Shown here: positions 44,598-54,257 of the stretch, piece by piece
Layout: each line of letters starts with the position of its first letter
How positions within the stretch are numbered: the stretch's first letter is position 1
NCBI RefSeq assembly: GCF_009455635.1
Contig: NZ_QPER01000001.1
Coordinates: 2,666,001 to 2,730,000, forward strand
From: Paraburkholderia agricolaris
Lineage (GTDB): Bacteria > Pseudomonadota > Gammaproteobacteria > Burkholderiales > Burkholderiaceae
Direction: 5' to 3'
Length of the DNA stretch: 64,000 nt
Program-made: the position numbers and the translations under genes
Notes under the pieces: generated by a model
Told to the model about the DNA's origin: nothing
What the model saw: only the letters and a program-made list of their open reading frames with translations
Databases searched by the model: none

Positions 44598-45614
44598 CTA
44601 CTGAGGCGTCGGTGCATCCTCGCGGATCAACTCGCGGCGCTTCAATTCGGCCCAGAATTCCACTGGAATCTCAGCCCGGAAGGTTTGAAGGTTGTCTTCC
44701 AGTTGCGCAACCGTGCGCACGCCCGGAATGTTGGTCGGGATTGCAGGATGGCCGAGGACGAATTGCAGCGCCGCGGCTTTGAGCGGCACCGAGTATTCGC
44801 GGCATACCTGCTCCATCTTGCGCACGCGTTCCAGAATGGCCTCCGGCGCAGGTGCGTAGTTGTATTTCGCACCGGGCACCGCGCCCGTCGCGAGAATGCC
44901 GCTGTTGTAACCGCCGCCGAGAATCACCGACACCTGCTTCTCTTCGCACAGCGGCAAGAAACCATTCAGTGCGTCCTGCTCGAGTAACGTGTAGCGGCCG
45001 GCCAGCAGCAGGCAGTCGAAATCCTGCCGGCGAATCGCTTCGTGTGCGACCTGCCATTCGTTGACGCCGAGCCCCACCGCTTTCACCACCCCTTCGTCAC
45101 GGAGCTTCAGCAGTGCTTTGGACGCGCCCGCCATCGCTGCCTCGAACATCTCGGGCTGGCGCTCGCCGTGCGTAAAGACGTCGATGTCGTGGATCAGCGC
45201 GATATCGATGTGCTCCAGGGCCAGACGCTGCAGACTGTCTTCGATCGAGCGCATCGTGCCGTCGTAGCTGTAGTCGAAAACGGGTTCGAACGGCAACCCG
45301 TCGATCCACGGGGAGAAGTTGATCTCGGCGCGCTTGCGTGGCTTCAGAATGCGGCCGACCTTGGTGGACAGCACATACTGGTCGCGCGGATACCAGCGCA
45401 ACCCCTGCCCGCAGCGCGCCTCGCTCAACCCATGGCCATACATCGGCGCGGTGTCGAAGTAGCGCACGCCCGCGTCCCACGCTGCCTTGATCAAGGCAGC
45501 CGAATCTTCTTCACTAATCGGTCTGAAGATGTTGCCAATCGGCGCCGCGCCGAAGCCCATCACGGTTGTCTCCAGTCCTGAACGCGGCCATTTACGCTTT
45601 GCTACCGGATCCAT
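44598..45614 (-). CDS. Aldo/keto reductase family protein
   Basis: A 338-residue NAD(P)-dependent barrel enzyme. The ATG at 45614 has ACAGGAGACGAAG upstream; the frame continues into the repeat array but that is not coding. The catalytic tetrad is visible: FDTAPMYGHG (Asp, Tyr), LSTKVGR (Lys) and IHDIDVF (His). The sequence resembles the D-threo-aldose/L-fucose 1-dehydrogenase and pyridoxal 4-dehydrogenase branch. A regulatory palindrome shared with the catabolic cluster lies 217 bp upstream, suggesting it serves the same pathway. Confidence 0.9.
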   Translation of the reverse strand: MDPVAKRKWPRSGLETTVMGFGAAPIGNIFRPISEEDSAALIKAAWDAGVRYFDTAPMYGHGLSEARCGQGLRWYPRDQYVLSTKVGRILKPRKRAEINFSPWIDGLPFEPVFDYSYDGTMRSIEDSLQRLALEHIDIALIHDIDVFTHGERQPEMFEAAMAGASKALLKLRDEGVVKAVGLGVNEWQVAHEAIRRQDFDCLLLAGRYTLLEQDALNGFLPLCEEKQVSVILGGGYNSGILATGAVPGAKYNYAPAPEAILERVRKMEQVCREYSVPLKAAALQFVLGHPAIPTNIPGVRTVAQLEDNLQTFRAEIPVEFWAELKRRELIREDAPTPQ

Positions 45615-45627
45615 CTTCGTCTCCTGT

Positions 45628-45788
45628 GTCGACCAGAGTTCGCGCTTTAGCGCGATTACTCTGGTCCCATGCAAGCCATTGCGGTCGACCAGAGTTCGCG
45701 CTTTAGCGCGATTATTCTGGTCCCATGCAAGCCATTGCGGTCGACCAGAGTTCGCGCTTTAGCGCGATTATTCTGGTCCCATGCAAGC
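45628..45788. repeat. 56-bp palindromic tandem repeat, about 2.9 copies
   Basis: Units begin with GTCGACCAGAG at 45628, 45684 and 45740 (56-bp period); the third copy is cut after GCAAGC. Each unit is a hairpin: GACCAGAGT pairs with ACTCTGGTC and inner TCGCGC with GCGCGA around TTTA. Copies 2 and 3 have ATTATT where copy 1 has ATTACT. The array fills the 5' leader of the aldo/keto reductase gene, ending 14 bp before its start. It looks like a dispersed REP-type element. Confidence 0.9.
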
Positions 45789-45830
45789 TGGTTGCTGCCA
45801 TGACTGGAGTTGCTCATCCGCCCGCCATTT

Positions 45831-45854
45831 AAGTAACGCACTAGATAGTTACTT
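45831..45854. promoter_or_regulatory. 24-bp operator-like palindrome, site A
   Basis: AAGTAAC and GTTACTT form perfect 7-nt arms around 10 nt. The site matches the palindrome at 60106-60129 at 18 of 24 positions. It lies upstream of the aldo/keto reductase gene and downstream of the AroE-like gene. The TetR regulator at 57766 is the obvious candidate binder. Confidence 0.6.
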
Positions 45855-45939
45855 ATCGACGATATTAGGCCGCACCGAAACTTCCATCAAGCGGGTTTTC
45901 CCTGGCTCTCTGCGGCTTTCTGCGAAACATCTGCCAGCA

Positions 45940-45963
45940 GGCCCCGTAGCGCCCATCGGGGCC
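45940..45963 (-). terminator. Hairpin after the AroE-like gene
   Basis: GGCCCCG pairs with CGGGGCC around a 10-nt loop, beginning 6 nt after the AroE-like stop at the end of the long leftward operon. There is no T-tract. Confidence 0.4.
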
Positions 45964-45969
45964 GGACGA

Positions 45970-46767
45970 TCAGGGCACAAGCCGGAGAAAAGAGGCCATC
46001 GTTTCCACCGAATTTTCAAGCAGATGACGGCCTGGATGCGTAGTGAGACCGCGTGCCTGAGCGTCTTCCAGCAGACGCGTTTGCGCGGGTTTCATGATGA
46101 GGTCGGCAACCACCGCGTCCGGGTTCGCGCCAGTCAGGTCGATCGGCAGTGGATCGCCAACGCGCATCCCGCATGGCGTCGCGTTCACAATAAGGTCGTG
46201 CGTCGCCTGCGCGGATGGCGCACTCCGACGTATAAGCGTCGCGTCTCCACGCGAACGCAAGGCGGCTTCAAGTCGTCGCAGCGATTCCGTGCTGCTGTCG
46301 AACAGATCAAGCGAGGCAGCCCCGGCATCGACCAGCGCGTGCGCGACTCCTGCGCCTGCGCCCCCTGTTCCGACAAGCAGCACCGACCTGTTGCGTACGA
46401 CGTGCCCGCAGGCATCGAGACCTTTCACGAAGCCGATACCGTCAAACATTGCGCCAGACCACATGCCGTCCGTCTCCAGGCGCAGGCAGTTCACGCCGCC
46501 CGTCAGCCGGGCCGCCGCGGACAAGTTCGCGGCATACGCGGCTGCAGCAATCTTGTGCGGCACGGTGACGACCACACCCACCAGGTTGGCAACGCCGCGC
46601 AGACCATCAAGCACAGCGCCAAGTTTCGCGGGCGGCACATGCAACGGAATCAGCACCGCATTCACGGTGTACCGTTCGAATAGCGCGTTGAACAGTTCGG
46701 GTGACTTCGCCTGCGCAATGGGGTCACCCAGAATGGCGACAATTTTCGTTTCTCCGTCGATCTGCAT
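45970..46767 (-). CDS. Shikimate dehydrogenase-like (AroE family) protein
   Basis: A 265-residue protein; the ATG overlaps the Gfo/Idh stop (ATGA). SPELFNALFERY and VTVPHKIAA (with the catalytic Lys) and a DGIGFVKGL aspartate follow AroE; GTGGAGAGVAHALVDAG is the NADP loop, and NATPCGMRVGDPLP is conserved. The overall form fits the YdiB/quinate-shikimate-type paralogue seen in catabolic clusters rather than the biosynthetic aroE, so a cyclitol or hydroxy-acid substrate is likely. It is the last gene of the leftward operon. Confidence 0.87.
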   Translation of the reverse strand: MQIDGETKIVAILGDPIAQAKSPELFNALFERYTVNAVLIPLHVPPAKLGAVLDGLRGVANLVGVVVTVPHKIAAAAYAANLSAAARLTGGVNCLRLETDGMWSGAMFDGIGFVKGLDACGHVVRNRSVLLVGTGGAGAGVAHALVDAGAASLDLFDSSTESLRRLEAALRSRGDATLIRRSAPSAQATHDLIVNATPCGMRVGDPLPIDLTGANPDAVVADLIMKPAQTRLLEDAQARGLTTHPGRHLLENSVETMASFLRLVP

Positions 46768-47798
46768 CAGGACGGGTCTCCATGTCGAAGGGTGATCCGT
46801 TCGATCAACCGTTGCACGCGCAACGCGTCGTCGCCGACGATGGCGGGTTCCCGACCCTCGCGGATGGCGGCGCAAAAATCCCTGATCAAGTCGCGATGCG
46901 TGGTGTGAGAAAAAGCCATCGGCTTCGCACCGAAGCCCGACGAAGACGAATCATGAAATTCGTCGGTGCTGCCATCCTGGAAGGTCACGCGTAACGCGCC
47001 GCCTTCGAGCACGGCTGTGCCCTTCTGGCCAACCAGTTCGATGCGCTCGGGAAAGCCTGGAAACGCAGCGGTGGTGGCAAGCACGTAACCGGCCGCGCCG
47101 CTTTCGAATCTAAGTGCAGCGCTTGCGAAGTCCTCCGCTTCCATCGCGTGCGATAGGGTCGTCGCCGTTGCGCCTGTCACCGACGACACGTCACCTGCCA
47201 GCCACGTGAGTAGATCGAGCGAGTGGATCGCCTGCGTCATCAGCACGCCCCCGCCATCGCGCGCGTAAGTGCCCCGGCCCGGTTCATCGTAGTAAGACTG
47301 CGGGCGCCACCATCGCAGATCGAGTCCTGCATAAGCGAGCGGGCCGAGCGAGCCGTCCTGCACCAAAGCGGCAAGCCGCTGCACGGCCGGACGAAAGCGG
47401 TTCTGAAACACGACACCGAGCCGCACGTCGGCGTCGCGGCACACTTGCACCAGACGCTCCGCGCGTTGTGTCGAGATGTCGAGCGGCTTTTCCAGCAACA
47501 CGTGTTTGCCAGCAGCAGCGGCTTGCAGAACGAGATCAAGATGCGTGTGCGGCGGTGTCAGCACCAGAATGGCGTCGACGCCGGGATCTTTAAGCATCGC
47601 CTCGAATGATTCTCCGAGCGGAAAGTCGTATTGCCTCGCGAAGCTCTCGAGCCGCTCGCGCGAGCGGCCAAGCACGCCGACCACCTCGACTTCGTCGCGT
47701 AGATCGTTGAGCGCAAGCGCGTGAGGTGTGGCAGCGAGCCCGACGCCTACGATCGCAATCCGGGCCTTGCGCATGTCGGGCTCCATGTCATGTCGCAT
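46767..47798 (-). CDS. Gfo/Idh/MocA family oxidoreductase
   Basis: A 343-residue NAD(P) enzyme. ATG 47798 shares one base with the etfA stop (TGATG); a TTG one codon earlier is possible. ARIAIVGVGLAATPHALAL is the Rossmann loop, and HVLLEKPLDIS holds the conserved Lys. GGGVLMTQAIHSLDLLTWLAG is the substrate-site helix with its His. It probably oxidises a sugar or cyclitol hydroxyl in the pathway. It is translationally coupled to etfA before it and the AroE-like gene after it. Confidence 0.92.
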   Translation of the reverse strand: MRHDMEPDMRKARIAIVGVGLAATPHALALNDLRDEVEVVGVLGRSRERLESFARQYDFPLGESFEAMLKDPGVDAILVLTPPHTHLDLVLQAAAAGKHVLLEKPLDISTQRAERLVQVCRDADVRLGVVFQNRFRPAVQRLAALVQDGSLGPLAYAGLDLRWWRPQSYYDEPGRGTYARDGGGVLMTQAIHSLDLLTWLAGDVSSVTGATATTLSHAMEAEDFASAALRFESGAAGYVLATTAAFPGFPERIELVGQKGTAVLEGGALRVTFQDGSTDEFHDSSSSGFGAKPMAFSHTTHRDLIRDFCAAIREGREPAIVGDDALRVQRLIERITLRHGDPS

Positions 47799-48730
47799 CA
47801 AACTGACGCGGCCAGTTCAGGCACCATGTCGAACAGGTCGCCCACCAGACCATAATCGGCGACGCTGAAAATCGGCGCTTCCGGGTCCTTGTTGATCGCC
47901 ACGATCACCTTCGAGTCCTTCATGCCAGCCAGATGCTGGATCGCACCCGAGATACCGACCGCCACGTACAGTTGCGGCGCGACGATCTTGCCGGTCTGAC
48001 CGACCTGATAGTCGTTCGGCACGAAGCCCGCGTCCACTGCGGCACGCGATGCGCCCAGCGCTGCGTTCAGCTTGTCGGCCAGCGGTTCCAGAACCTTGGT
48101 GTAGTTCTCGCCGTTGCCCAGACCGCGGCCACCCGAGACGATGATCTTCGCCGAGGTCAGTTCCGGACGGTCCAGCTTCGTCACTTCACGGCTCACGAAT
48201 TGCGACAGGCCGCTGTCGGCTGCTGCTTCGATCTTCTCGACCGTGGCGCTGCCGCCAACGGCTGCGACGGGGTCGAAACCGGTCGTGCGGACCGTGATGA
48301 CCTTGATCGGGTCAGCCGATTGAACGGTAGCGATCGCGTTGCCTGCATAGATCGGGCGCTCGAACGTGTCGGCGCTGTCCACTGCGGTGATGTCGCTGAT
48401 CTGCGCGACGTCCAGCTTCGCGGCGATACGCGGCGCGATGTTTTTACCGTAAGCGGTGGCCGGCGTGAGGATGTGCGAATAGTCCTTCGCAATATTCAGC
48501 ACTGTCGCTTCAACGTTTTCTGCCAGACCCGCTGCGAGTTGCGGCGCGTCAGCCAGCAACACCTTGCTCACGCCTGCAATTTTCGCAGCCGCATCCGCTG
48601 CGCCCTGCGCGTTTTCGCCTGCCACCAGCACGTGAATATCACCACCAATCTTCTGCGCGGCTGCGATTGTGTTCAGCGTCGCGGCCTTGATCGACGCGTT
48701 ATCGTGTTCTGCAATTACCAGATTCGTCAT
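47798..48730 (-). CDS. etfA: Electron transfer flavoprotein subunit alpha
   Basis: The alpha subunit of ETF passes electrons from acyl-CoA dehydrogenases to ETF-quinone oxidoreductase. The 310-residue protein starts [11 protein letters not shown]; the FAD domain has [40 protein letters not shown] and [18 protein letters not shown]. It lies 13 bp after etfB. Its inclusion in this operon suggests a pathway-dedicated copy, although a single genomic set cannot be excluded from this window. Confidence 0.95.
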   Translation of the reverse strand: MTNLVIAEHDNASIKAATLNTIAAAQKIGGDIHVLVAGENAQGAADAAAKIAGVSKVLLADAPQLAAGLAENVEATVLNIAKDYSHILTPATAYGKNIAPRIAAKLDVAQISDITAVDSADTFERPIYAGNAIATVQSADPIKVITVRTTGFDPVAAVGGSATVEKIEAAADSGLSQFVSREVTKLDRPELTSAKIIVSGGRGLGNGENYTKVLEPLADKLNAALGASRAAVDAGFVPNDYQVGQTGKIVAPQLYVAVGISGAIQHLAGMKDSKVIVAINKDPEAPIFSVADYGLVGDLFDMVPELAASV

Positions 48731-48743
48731 TTCGTCCGTCTCC

Positions 48744-49493
48744 TCACAGCACCTTGGCTTCGGTCTTCAGCTTCTCGACCAGCGTCTTCACATCCGGCAC
48801 CTTCACACCGGCGGAACGCTTCGGCGGCTCAACGACTTTCAGCGTCTTCAGGCGCGGCGTCACATCAACGCCGAGGTCTTCCGGCTTGATGACTTCCAGC
48901 GGCTTCTTCTTCGCCTTCATGATGTTCGGCAGCGTCACGTAGCGCGGCTCGTTCAGGCGCAGGTCGGTCGTGATCACAGCCGGCAGCGTCAGCGACAGCG
49001 TTTCAGCGCCACCGTCCACTTCGCGCGACACCGTCGCCTTACCGTCGGCCACGACCACCTTCGAGGCGAACGTGGCTTGCGGCAAATTCGCCAGCGCAGC
49101 CAGCATCTGGCCGGTCTGGTTCGAATCGTCGTCGATCGCCTGCTTGCCGAGGATCACCAGTTGCGGCTGTTCCTTGTCGACCAGCGCCTTGAGCAGCTTG
49201 GCCACGGCCAGCGGCTGCAATTCTTCATTCGACTCGATCAGGATCGCGCGGTCCGCGCCGATCGCGAGCGCCGTGCGCAGCGTTTCCTGCGCTTGCGCCA
49301 CACCCGCCGACACGGCGATCACTTCGGTCGCCACGCCCGCTTCACGCAGACGTACCGCTTCTTCGACCGCGATTTCGTCGAACGGATTCATCGACATCTT
49401 CACGTTCGCGATGTCGACGCCCGTGCCGTCCAACTTCACCCGGACCTTCACGTTGTAATCGACCACTCTCTTCACTGCTACTAGCACTTTCAT
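48744..49493 (-). CDS. etfB: Electron transfer flavoprotein subunit beta
   Basis: The beta subunit of ETF, which binds AMP. The 249-residue protein begins [20 protein letters not shown] and contains [31 protein letters not shown] and [19 protein letters not shown], all diagnostic. It lies 59 bp downstream of the ABC permease gene and directly upstream of etfA on the same strand. Confidence 0.96.
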   Translation of the reverse strand: MKVLVAVKRVVDYNVKVRVKLDGTGVDIANVKMSMNPFDEIAVEEAVRLREAGVATEVIAVSAGVAQAQETLRTALAIGADRAILIESNEELQPLAVAKLLKALVDKEQPQLVILGKQAIDDDSNQTGQMLAALANLPQATFASKVVVADGKATVSREVDGGAETLSLTLPAVITTDLRLNEPRYVTLPNIMKAKKKPLEVIKPEDLGVDVTPRLKTLKVVEPPKRSAGVKVPDVKTLVEKLKTEAKVL

Positions 49494-49552
49494 TCGTAAC
49501 CACCCTTCTCCGCCGGATTTCCCATGTCAGCCGCAACTGACCACGCATGAAC

Positions 49553-50512
49553 TTATTTGATTACCAACACCTTCGAGCGATCGAACGCCACTGTCACCGC
49601 GATGATCAGAATCACGCCGAATACGATCTGCTGTGCAAACACGCTAATGCCGACAAAGGTCATGCCCACACGCGCCACCGACACCAGCAACGCACCGATC
49701 AGCGTGCGCACAATGCCGCCCGACCCACCCGTCAATGCCGTTCCGCCGACGATCACCGCCGCGATTGCCGGCAACAGAAACTGATTGGCCAACGTGGGCG
49801 AGCCGCTGCCAAGACGTCCCGCCATCACGACACCGGCGAGGCCGGCAAAGAAGGAGGACGTTGCAAACACCAGGCATTTCGTCACGGAAACGCGCACGCC
49901 TGACGCAATAGCGGCTGGCTCGCCTGCGCCGATCGCATCGGCGTGACGACCAAAAACAGTCGAACGATGCAGAAACCAGCAAAACGCAAACACCGCCACA
50001 GCCAGCAAAATCTCATGCGGGATGCCAAACGCGGTCCCCGTTGTCCAGCCCAGCGAAGCGTTGCGCATGTCGTCGCTGATCGCAATGGAACGCGTGCCCG
50101 ACAGCGTGAGCGCCGCAGCAGATGCAATGCCACTGATGGCAAGCGTCGCAATGAAGGAAGGAATGCGCAGCACGGTCTGAATTACGCCACTCAGGAGGCC
50201 GATCGCAAACGACGCCCCGAGTGCAATGACCGCGGCCCACGCACCGTAGCGCGGCAGGAACAGCGCGACGATCACACTCGCCAACGATGCAACTGCCTGC
50301 AGCGACAAATCGATACTGCCCAGCAGCACGACAAAGGTCGTACCGGCGGCCATGATGAACAGCGTGGAACTGTCCGCGAGCAGCCCGAGTTGCGTCGATA
50401 GCGCCATAAAACCCGGCTGCGCGATTTCGATCAGCACGTACAACGCCACTAACGCAGCGAATGGTGCATTGTCGCGAAGCGTCGCGCGCGACGGTGATTT
50501 CAGTAATGACAT
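49553..50512 (-). CDS. Ribose-type sugar ABC transporter permease
   Basis: A 319-residue RbsC-family membrane protein with about eight to ten helices. GTTFVVLLGSIDLSLQAVAS and GGTALTGGSGGIVRTLIGA are the family hallmarks. The start MSLLKSPSRATLRD at 50512 lies 7 nt after the ATPase stop; the upstream frame is not coding. It is the second of two permeases flanking the ATPase, so the channel is probably a heterodimer. Confidence 0.92.
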   Translation of the reverse strand: MSLLKSPSRATLRDNAPFAALVALYVLIEIAQPGFMALSTQLGLLADSSTLFIMAAGTTFVVLLGSIDLSLQAVASLASVIVALFLPRYGAWAAVIALGASFAIGLLSGVIQTVLRIPSFIATLAISGIASAAALTLSGTRSIAISDDMRNASLGWTTGTAFGIPHEILLAVAVFAFCWFLHRSTVFGRHADAIGAGEPAAIASGVRVSVTKCLVFATSSFFAGLAGVVMAGRLGSGSPTLANQFLLPAIAAVIVGGTALTGGSGGIVRTLIGALLVSVARVGMTFVGISVFAQQIVFGVILIIAVTVAFDRSKVLVIK

Positions 50513-50519
50513 AGCAGCC

Positions 50520-52019
50520 TCACACCATATGTTCGACGATTTCAACCTGCGAGGGCTTCGAACCCACTTCGCACGGCAGAACCTTTTGCGCGCGGCCATC
50601 GCGCATCACCATAATGCGGTGGCTCAGGCCGAGAATCTCTTCAAGCGTGTCGCCCGTCAGCACGACGGCCACGCCTTCAGCCGTCAACTCGCGAATCAGT
50701 TGATAGACCTCTTCCTTCGCACCGACGTCGAGGCCCCGGGTCGGATGGTCGAGCACGAGAATCCGGCTACCGGCAAAGCGCCACTTCGCCAGCACGACCT
50801 TTTGCTGGTTACCCCCCGAAAGATTGCGGCATGACGCATCCGGACCCGGTGTCTTGATGCGCAGACGCTGGATCCACTCGTTGGCGATCTTGCGCTCATT
50901 CCCTTTGCGCACCACGCCGCCCCGGCTCACGGCACTCAGTCGCGGCAACGTAAGGTTTTGCGCGACGCTCATCTGCGTTACAAGCCCTTCCACCTTGCGC
51001 TCGCGCGGCACGTAGCCAACGCCCAGGGCAACCGCATGATTCGCCTGTGGCTTGAGCAGCGTGCCGCCAATCCGCACTTCGCCGGAATCGAGCTTTTCCA
51101 GACCGGCGATCACGCGGCACAGTTCTTCACGTCCCGAACCCACCACGCCCGCCACCCCGAATACCTCACCCTGGCGCACGTCAAACGACACGTCGTTCAA
51201 CGCATGCCCGAGCGAAGCATGCGAAACCGACAGCGCCACCTCATCGCGACACGGCTTTTGCAAATTCTCGCGGTAGTACTCGCCGTGCATCGAACGGCCC
51301 ACCATCAGTTCATGAAGCTGCTTGACGGAGGCATCGACCGAAGCCATCTCCGCCACCACTTTGCCGTCTTTCATGACGTACACGCGGTCGCTCAGCGAAA
51401 GCAGTTCGTCGAGGCGGTGCGAGACGAACACAAACGAGGCGCGCGACTTGAGTTCGCGCACCAGCCTGAACAGAATCTCGATCTCGGCGGCTTCCAGAAC
51501 AGACGTCGGCTCGTCGAGCAGAATGATCGGTGTGCCGCCGGTGCGGCTCGCCAGCGACAGCGCACGCGCCAGTTCCACCATCTGCCGTTGCCCGAATGAA
51601 AGGTCCTCGCAAACTGTCAACGGATCGATGTCGAGATGCACCGTAGCGAGTTCAGCCTGCGCGGCACGTTTGAGTTTCGACCAGTTCATGCGGCCGAACG
51701 TCGTGAAGTTTTCCTCACGCCCTAGAAACAGGTTCTCGGCAATCGTCAGGTTAGGCAGGATCGACTGCTCCTGATACACCATCGCGATGCCTTTCGCCGT
51801 GGCATCGCGTGGATTGCGAATCACGAGCGGTTGCCCGGAGAGCGTGATTTCACCGGTGTCCTGGTGGTAGGCGCCGGTCAACAGTTTCATTAGCGTCGAC
51901 TTGCCCGCGCCGTTCTCGCCAATCAGACCGACGATTTCATTGGGTCGGACTTCGACCGATACGTCATCCAGAGCGAGCACACCTGGGAAGCGTTTCGTGA
52001 TGTTCTTGAGTTTCAGCAT
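50520..52019 (-). CDS. Ribose-type sugar ABC transporter ATPase (two ABC domains)
   Basis: A 499-residue RbsA-type protein with duplicated ABC domains. The first has GENGAGKSTLMKLL, LSFGQRQMVELARAL and ILLDEPTSVLEA. The second has the degenerate Walker A GVVGSGREELCRV, LSGGNQQKVVLAKW, and Walker B ILVLDHPTRGLDVG with His replacing the catalytic Glu. It energises the importer with the two flanking permeases and lies 16 bp after the first of them. Confidence 0.93.
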   Translation of the reverse strand: MLKLKNITKRFPGVLALDDVSVEVRPNEIVGLIGENGAGKSTLMKLLTGAYHQDTGEITLSGQPLVIRNPRDATAKGIAMVYQEQSILPNLTIAENLFLGREENFTTFGRMNWSKLKRAAQAELATVHLDIDPLTVCEDLSFGQRQMVELARALSLASRTGGTPIILLDEPTSVLEAAEIEILFRLVRELKSRASFVFVSHRLDELLSLSDRVYVMKDGKVVAEMASVDASVKQLHELMVGRSMHGEYYRENLQKPCRDEVALSVSHASLGHALNDVSFDVRQGEVFGVAGVVGSGREELCRVIAGLEKLDSGEVRIGGTLLKPQANHAVALGVGYVPRERKVEGLVTQMSVAQNLTLPRLSAVSRGGVVRKGNERKIANEWIQRLRIKTPGPDASCRNLSGGNQQKVVLAKWRFAGSRILVLDHPTRGLDVGAKEEVYQLIRELTAEGVAVVLTGDTLEEILGLSHRIMVMRDGRAQKVLPCEVGSKPSQVEIVEHMV

Positions 52020-52035
52020 GTCGAATCTCCCAGGC

Positions 52036-53055
52036 TTACTTGACGATGCGTCGGTGCGAGCGATTGAGCGCAAGCGTTACTGCAACGATAATCAGGACGC
52101 CCTGAATACCCTGCTGCACATAAGGCGGCACGCCGAGTAGCACCATGCCGTTGCCGAGCACCACCACGATCAACGTGCCAATGAGCGTGTTCAACGGGCT
52201 GCCGTTGCCGCCTGCGAGCGAGGTCCCTCCCACCACGATGGCCGTGATCGCAACAAACAACTGGCCGTCAGCGATGAGCGCGTGACCCTGCCCATATTGC
52301 GCGACGGCAAGAATGCCGGCCATCCCATAAAAGGCGCCCGCCAGTGCAAAGATCGCAATCCGCACGCGCCGCACCCGCACTCCGTTCAGACGCGCGAGAT
52401 CCTCGCCGCCGCCGATTGCCAGCGTGTGACGTCCGAGCAACGTATGCCGGTAGATAAACCACGCGGCGGCGAGCGCGAGCACGGCTACCCACACCGACAA
52501 CGGCAAGCCCACGTAACGCGTGATGGCAATCGAACGCAGCGCCGTATCGCTTACACGGATCGTGTTGCCCGACAGCCATGCCGTGCCGATTCCGGTTGCC
52601 ACAAAGCCGACCGCGAGCGTGGCGATGAAAGAAGGAATGCGCAGGAACACGTGCAGCATGCCGTTGGCGAACCCCAGCACCGTGCCGGCAGCGATCGCGA
52701 CGGCCAGTACCCACAAGCCGTAGTGATTGTCGTTGTACGAGTTCTCGACCAGCATCGACACCGTGATCGCGGAGACCGCGACAATTCCTTCCGCCGACAG
52801 GTCGATACTGCCGAGTTGAATCACGAAGGTACCGCCGAGCGCGATGGTCAGCGGAATCGCGGCAGAAATCGCGATTCGCGCAAGATTCATCGGATCGAAG
52901 AAATCGTGATTGAACGCGCCAATGCAAAGGCCGAGCGCCAGCAAGACCAGCAGCGGCGCAAAACGCTGCAGCAGGGAATGCATCGACATGAATCCGATCC
53001 CGGTTGTTGTTGTGCTTACGGCCTGCCGGGTAGGCGCTGCGGTTAGTTTGTTCAT
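52036..53055 (-). CDS. Ribose-type sugar ABC transporter permease
   Basis: A 339-residue RbsC-family membrane protein. The ATG at 53055 overlaps the receptor stop by 4 bp (ATGA). After a Thr-rich cytoplasmic start (MNKLTAAPTRQAVSTTTTG) it has about eight to ten helices with GGTFVIQLGSIDLSAEGIVA and GGTSLAGGNGSPLNTLIGT. It is paired with the permease at 49553. Confidence 0.92.
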   Translation of the reverse strand: MNKLTAAPTRQAVSTTTTGIGFMSMHSLLQRFAPLLVLLALGLCIGAFNHDFFDPMNLARIAISAAIPLTIALGGTFVIQLGSIDLSAEGIVAVSAITVSMLVENSYNDNHYGLWVLAVAIAAGTVLGFANGMLHVFLRIPSFIATLAVGFVATGIGTAWLSGNTIRVSDTALRSIAITRYVGLPLSVWVAVLALAAAWFIYRHTLLGRHTLAIGGGEDLARLNGVRVRRVRIAIFALAGAFYGMAGILAVAQYGQGHALIADGQLFVAITAIVVGGTSLAGGNGSPLNTLIGTLIVVVLGNGMVLLGVPPYVQQGIQGVLIIVAVTLALNRSHRRIVK

Positions 53056-54131
53056 CGATACACCACGGGGCCCGCGACGCGGGCGTAAAGATTGTTCCAA
53101 TCGGCGTTAGGTGCTGATTCGCGCGCCATGACTGTCTGGACGTTCGACCTGGTCACGAGGGTTGCCTTGCAGAACGATTCGCGCTGATCCCTGGGCAGTG
53201 ACGCGACCTGCAGCTTTTTCTGCTGCGCCTGAAGACCCATCGAGAGACCGATGCCGCCGAGCCAGTACGGGTCCCAGTCGACTGTCGTCACGAGTTCGCC
53301 CACCTTGATCGCGGCGAGCCCCGGCTGCGTGCCGTCCATGCCGGAGACCGGCAGTTGTCCCGCGAGCCCTTCTGCGCGCAGCGCTTCGATCGCGCCCAAC
53401 GCCATATCGTCGTTCGCGGCCCACACACCCTTGATCTTCGAATTGAAGCGAGTCATCCATGCCTGCATGATCGGGAAGGCCTTCTGCGAATCCCAGTCCG
53501 CCACCTGAAAGTCCAGCAACTGGATATCAGGGAATTTCTTCAGCGCCGCCATCAGACCCGCCTTGCGCTCGATGGCAGGCACGTTGCTGAAAATGCCGCC
53601 GATTGCCACAACGCCCCCCTTGCCGCCCATTGCCTTGAACAACTCAGTCGCGGTCGATTCGCCGTATGCCACGCCATCGAATGACATGTGCGCGACGTAG
53701 TTCGGGTTGAAATCCCACGGATGCAGGTCCTTCGGTTTATTCCAGATCGTCGTGACGTAAGCGCCGGCTTTCGAGCAGGCTTCGACGATCACACGCGCGT
53801 CGGCCGAGTCGTTGGGGTCGACATTCAGCACCAGGTTGCCACCCGTTTTCTGCAGCAGCGCGCGGATATCCGCGATGCCTTTTTCCGAGCTGCCTTCGGT
53901 CGTCAACGGCACGTACGGCAGACCAACGCTCTTTGCGAAAGCCTGCGCGCCCTTGTTGAACGCGGTGTAATACGGATTGGTCAGCGAGCGGAACGAACAG
54001 GCGAGCGTGGCCTGCCCCGCGCCGAACGAAAGGCCTGCCATGCCGCTGCCCGCGACGGCAAATGCCGCGCCTGCGCCGAGCTTGATAAAGTCGCGACGCG
54101 ATACGCCTGTGTGTTGATCCTGTTTCGACAT
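53052..54131 (-). CDS. Sugar ABC transporter substrate-binding protein with Tat signal
   Basis: A 359-residue periplasmic receptor of the ribose/galactose (SBP family 4, PBP1) type. The Tat motif SRRDFIKLGAGAAFAVAGSG is near residue 11, so it may be exported folded. The binding domain has ACSFRSLTNPYYTAFNKGAQ, VLNVDPNDSADARV and GVWAANDDMALGAIEALRAE. GGAGGAGACATC precedes the ATG. The ligand is unknown; ribose-family receptors bind sugars, polyols and cyclitols. Confidence 0.92.
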   Translation of the reverse strand: MSKQDQHTGVSRRDFIKLGAGAAFAVAGSGMAGLSFGAGQATLACSFRSLTNPYYTAFNKGAQAFAKSVGLPYVPLTTEGSSEKGIADIRALLQKTGGNLVLNVDPNDSADARVIVEACSKAGAYVTTIWNKPKDLHPWDFNPNYVAHMSFDGVAYGESTATELFKAMGGKGGVVAIGGIFSNVPAIERKAGLMAALKKFPDIQLLDFQVADWDSQKAFPIMQAWMTRFNSKIKGVWAANDDMALGAIEALRAEGLAGQLPVSGMDGTQPGLAAIKVGELVTTVDWDPYWLGGIGLSMGLQAQQKKLQVASLPRDQRESFCKATLVTRSNVQTVMARESAPNADWNNLYARVAGPVVYR

Positions 54132-54178
54132 GATGTCTCCTCCGAGCCCAAAAAGACCCTTTGTGTCAGGGATGTTTA

Positions 54179-54196
54179 TAAATAACCGGATATTTA
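54179..54196. promoter_or_regulatory. Palindrome upstream of the receptor gene
   Basis: TAAATA, ACCGGA, TATTTA is symmetric at 16 of 18 positions, 48 bp upstream of the receptor ATG and within the 126-bp gap after the GMC gene. The AAATAACC half resembles that of the 60106 operator. It may be a second regulator site or an internal promoter control. Confidence 0.4.
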
Positions 54197-54257
54197 CTGA
54201 TTTGCCAGAAGGAGCCACTTTATCCGGGTGCTCCTTTTCAAACCTCGTCGTCTTTCG

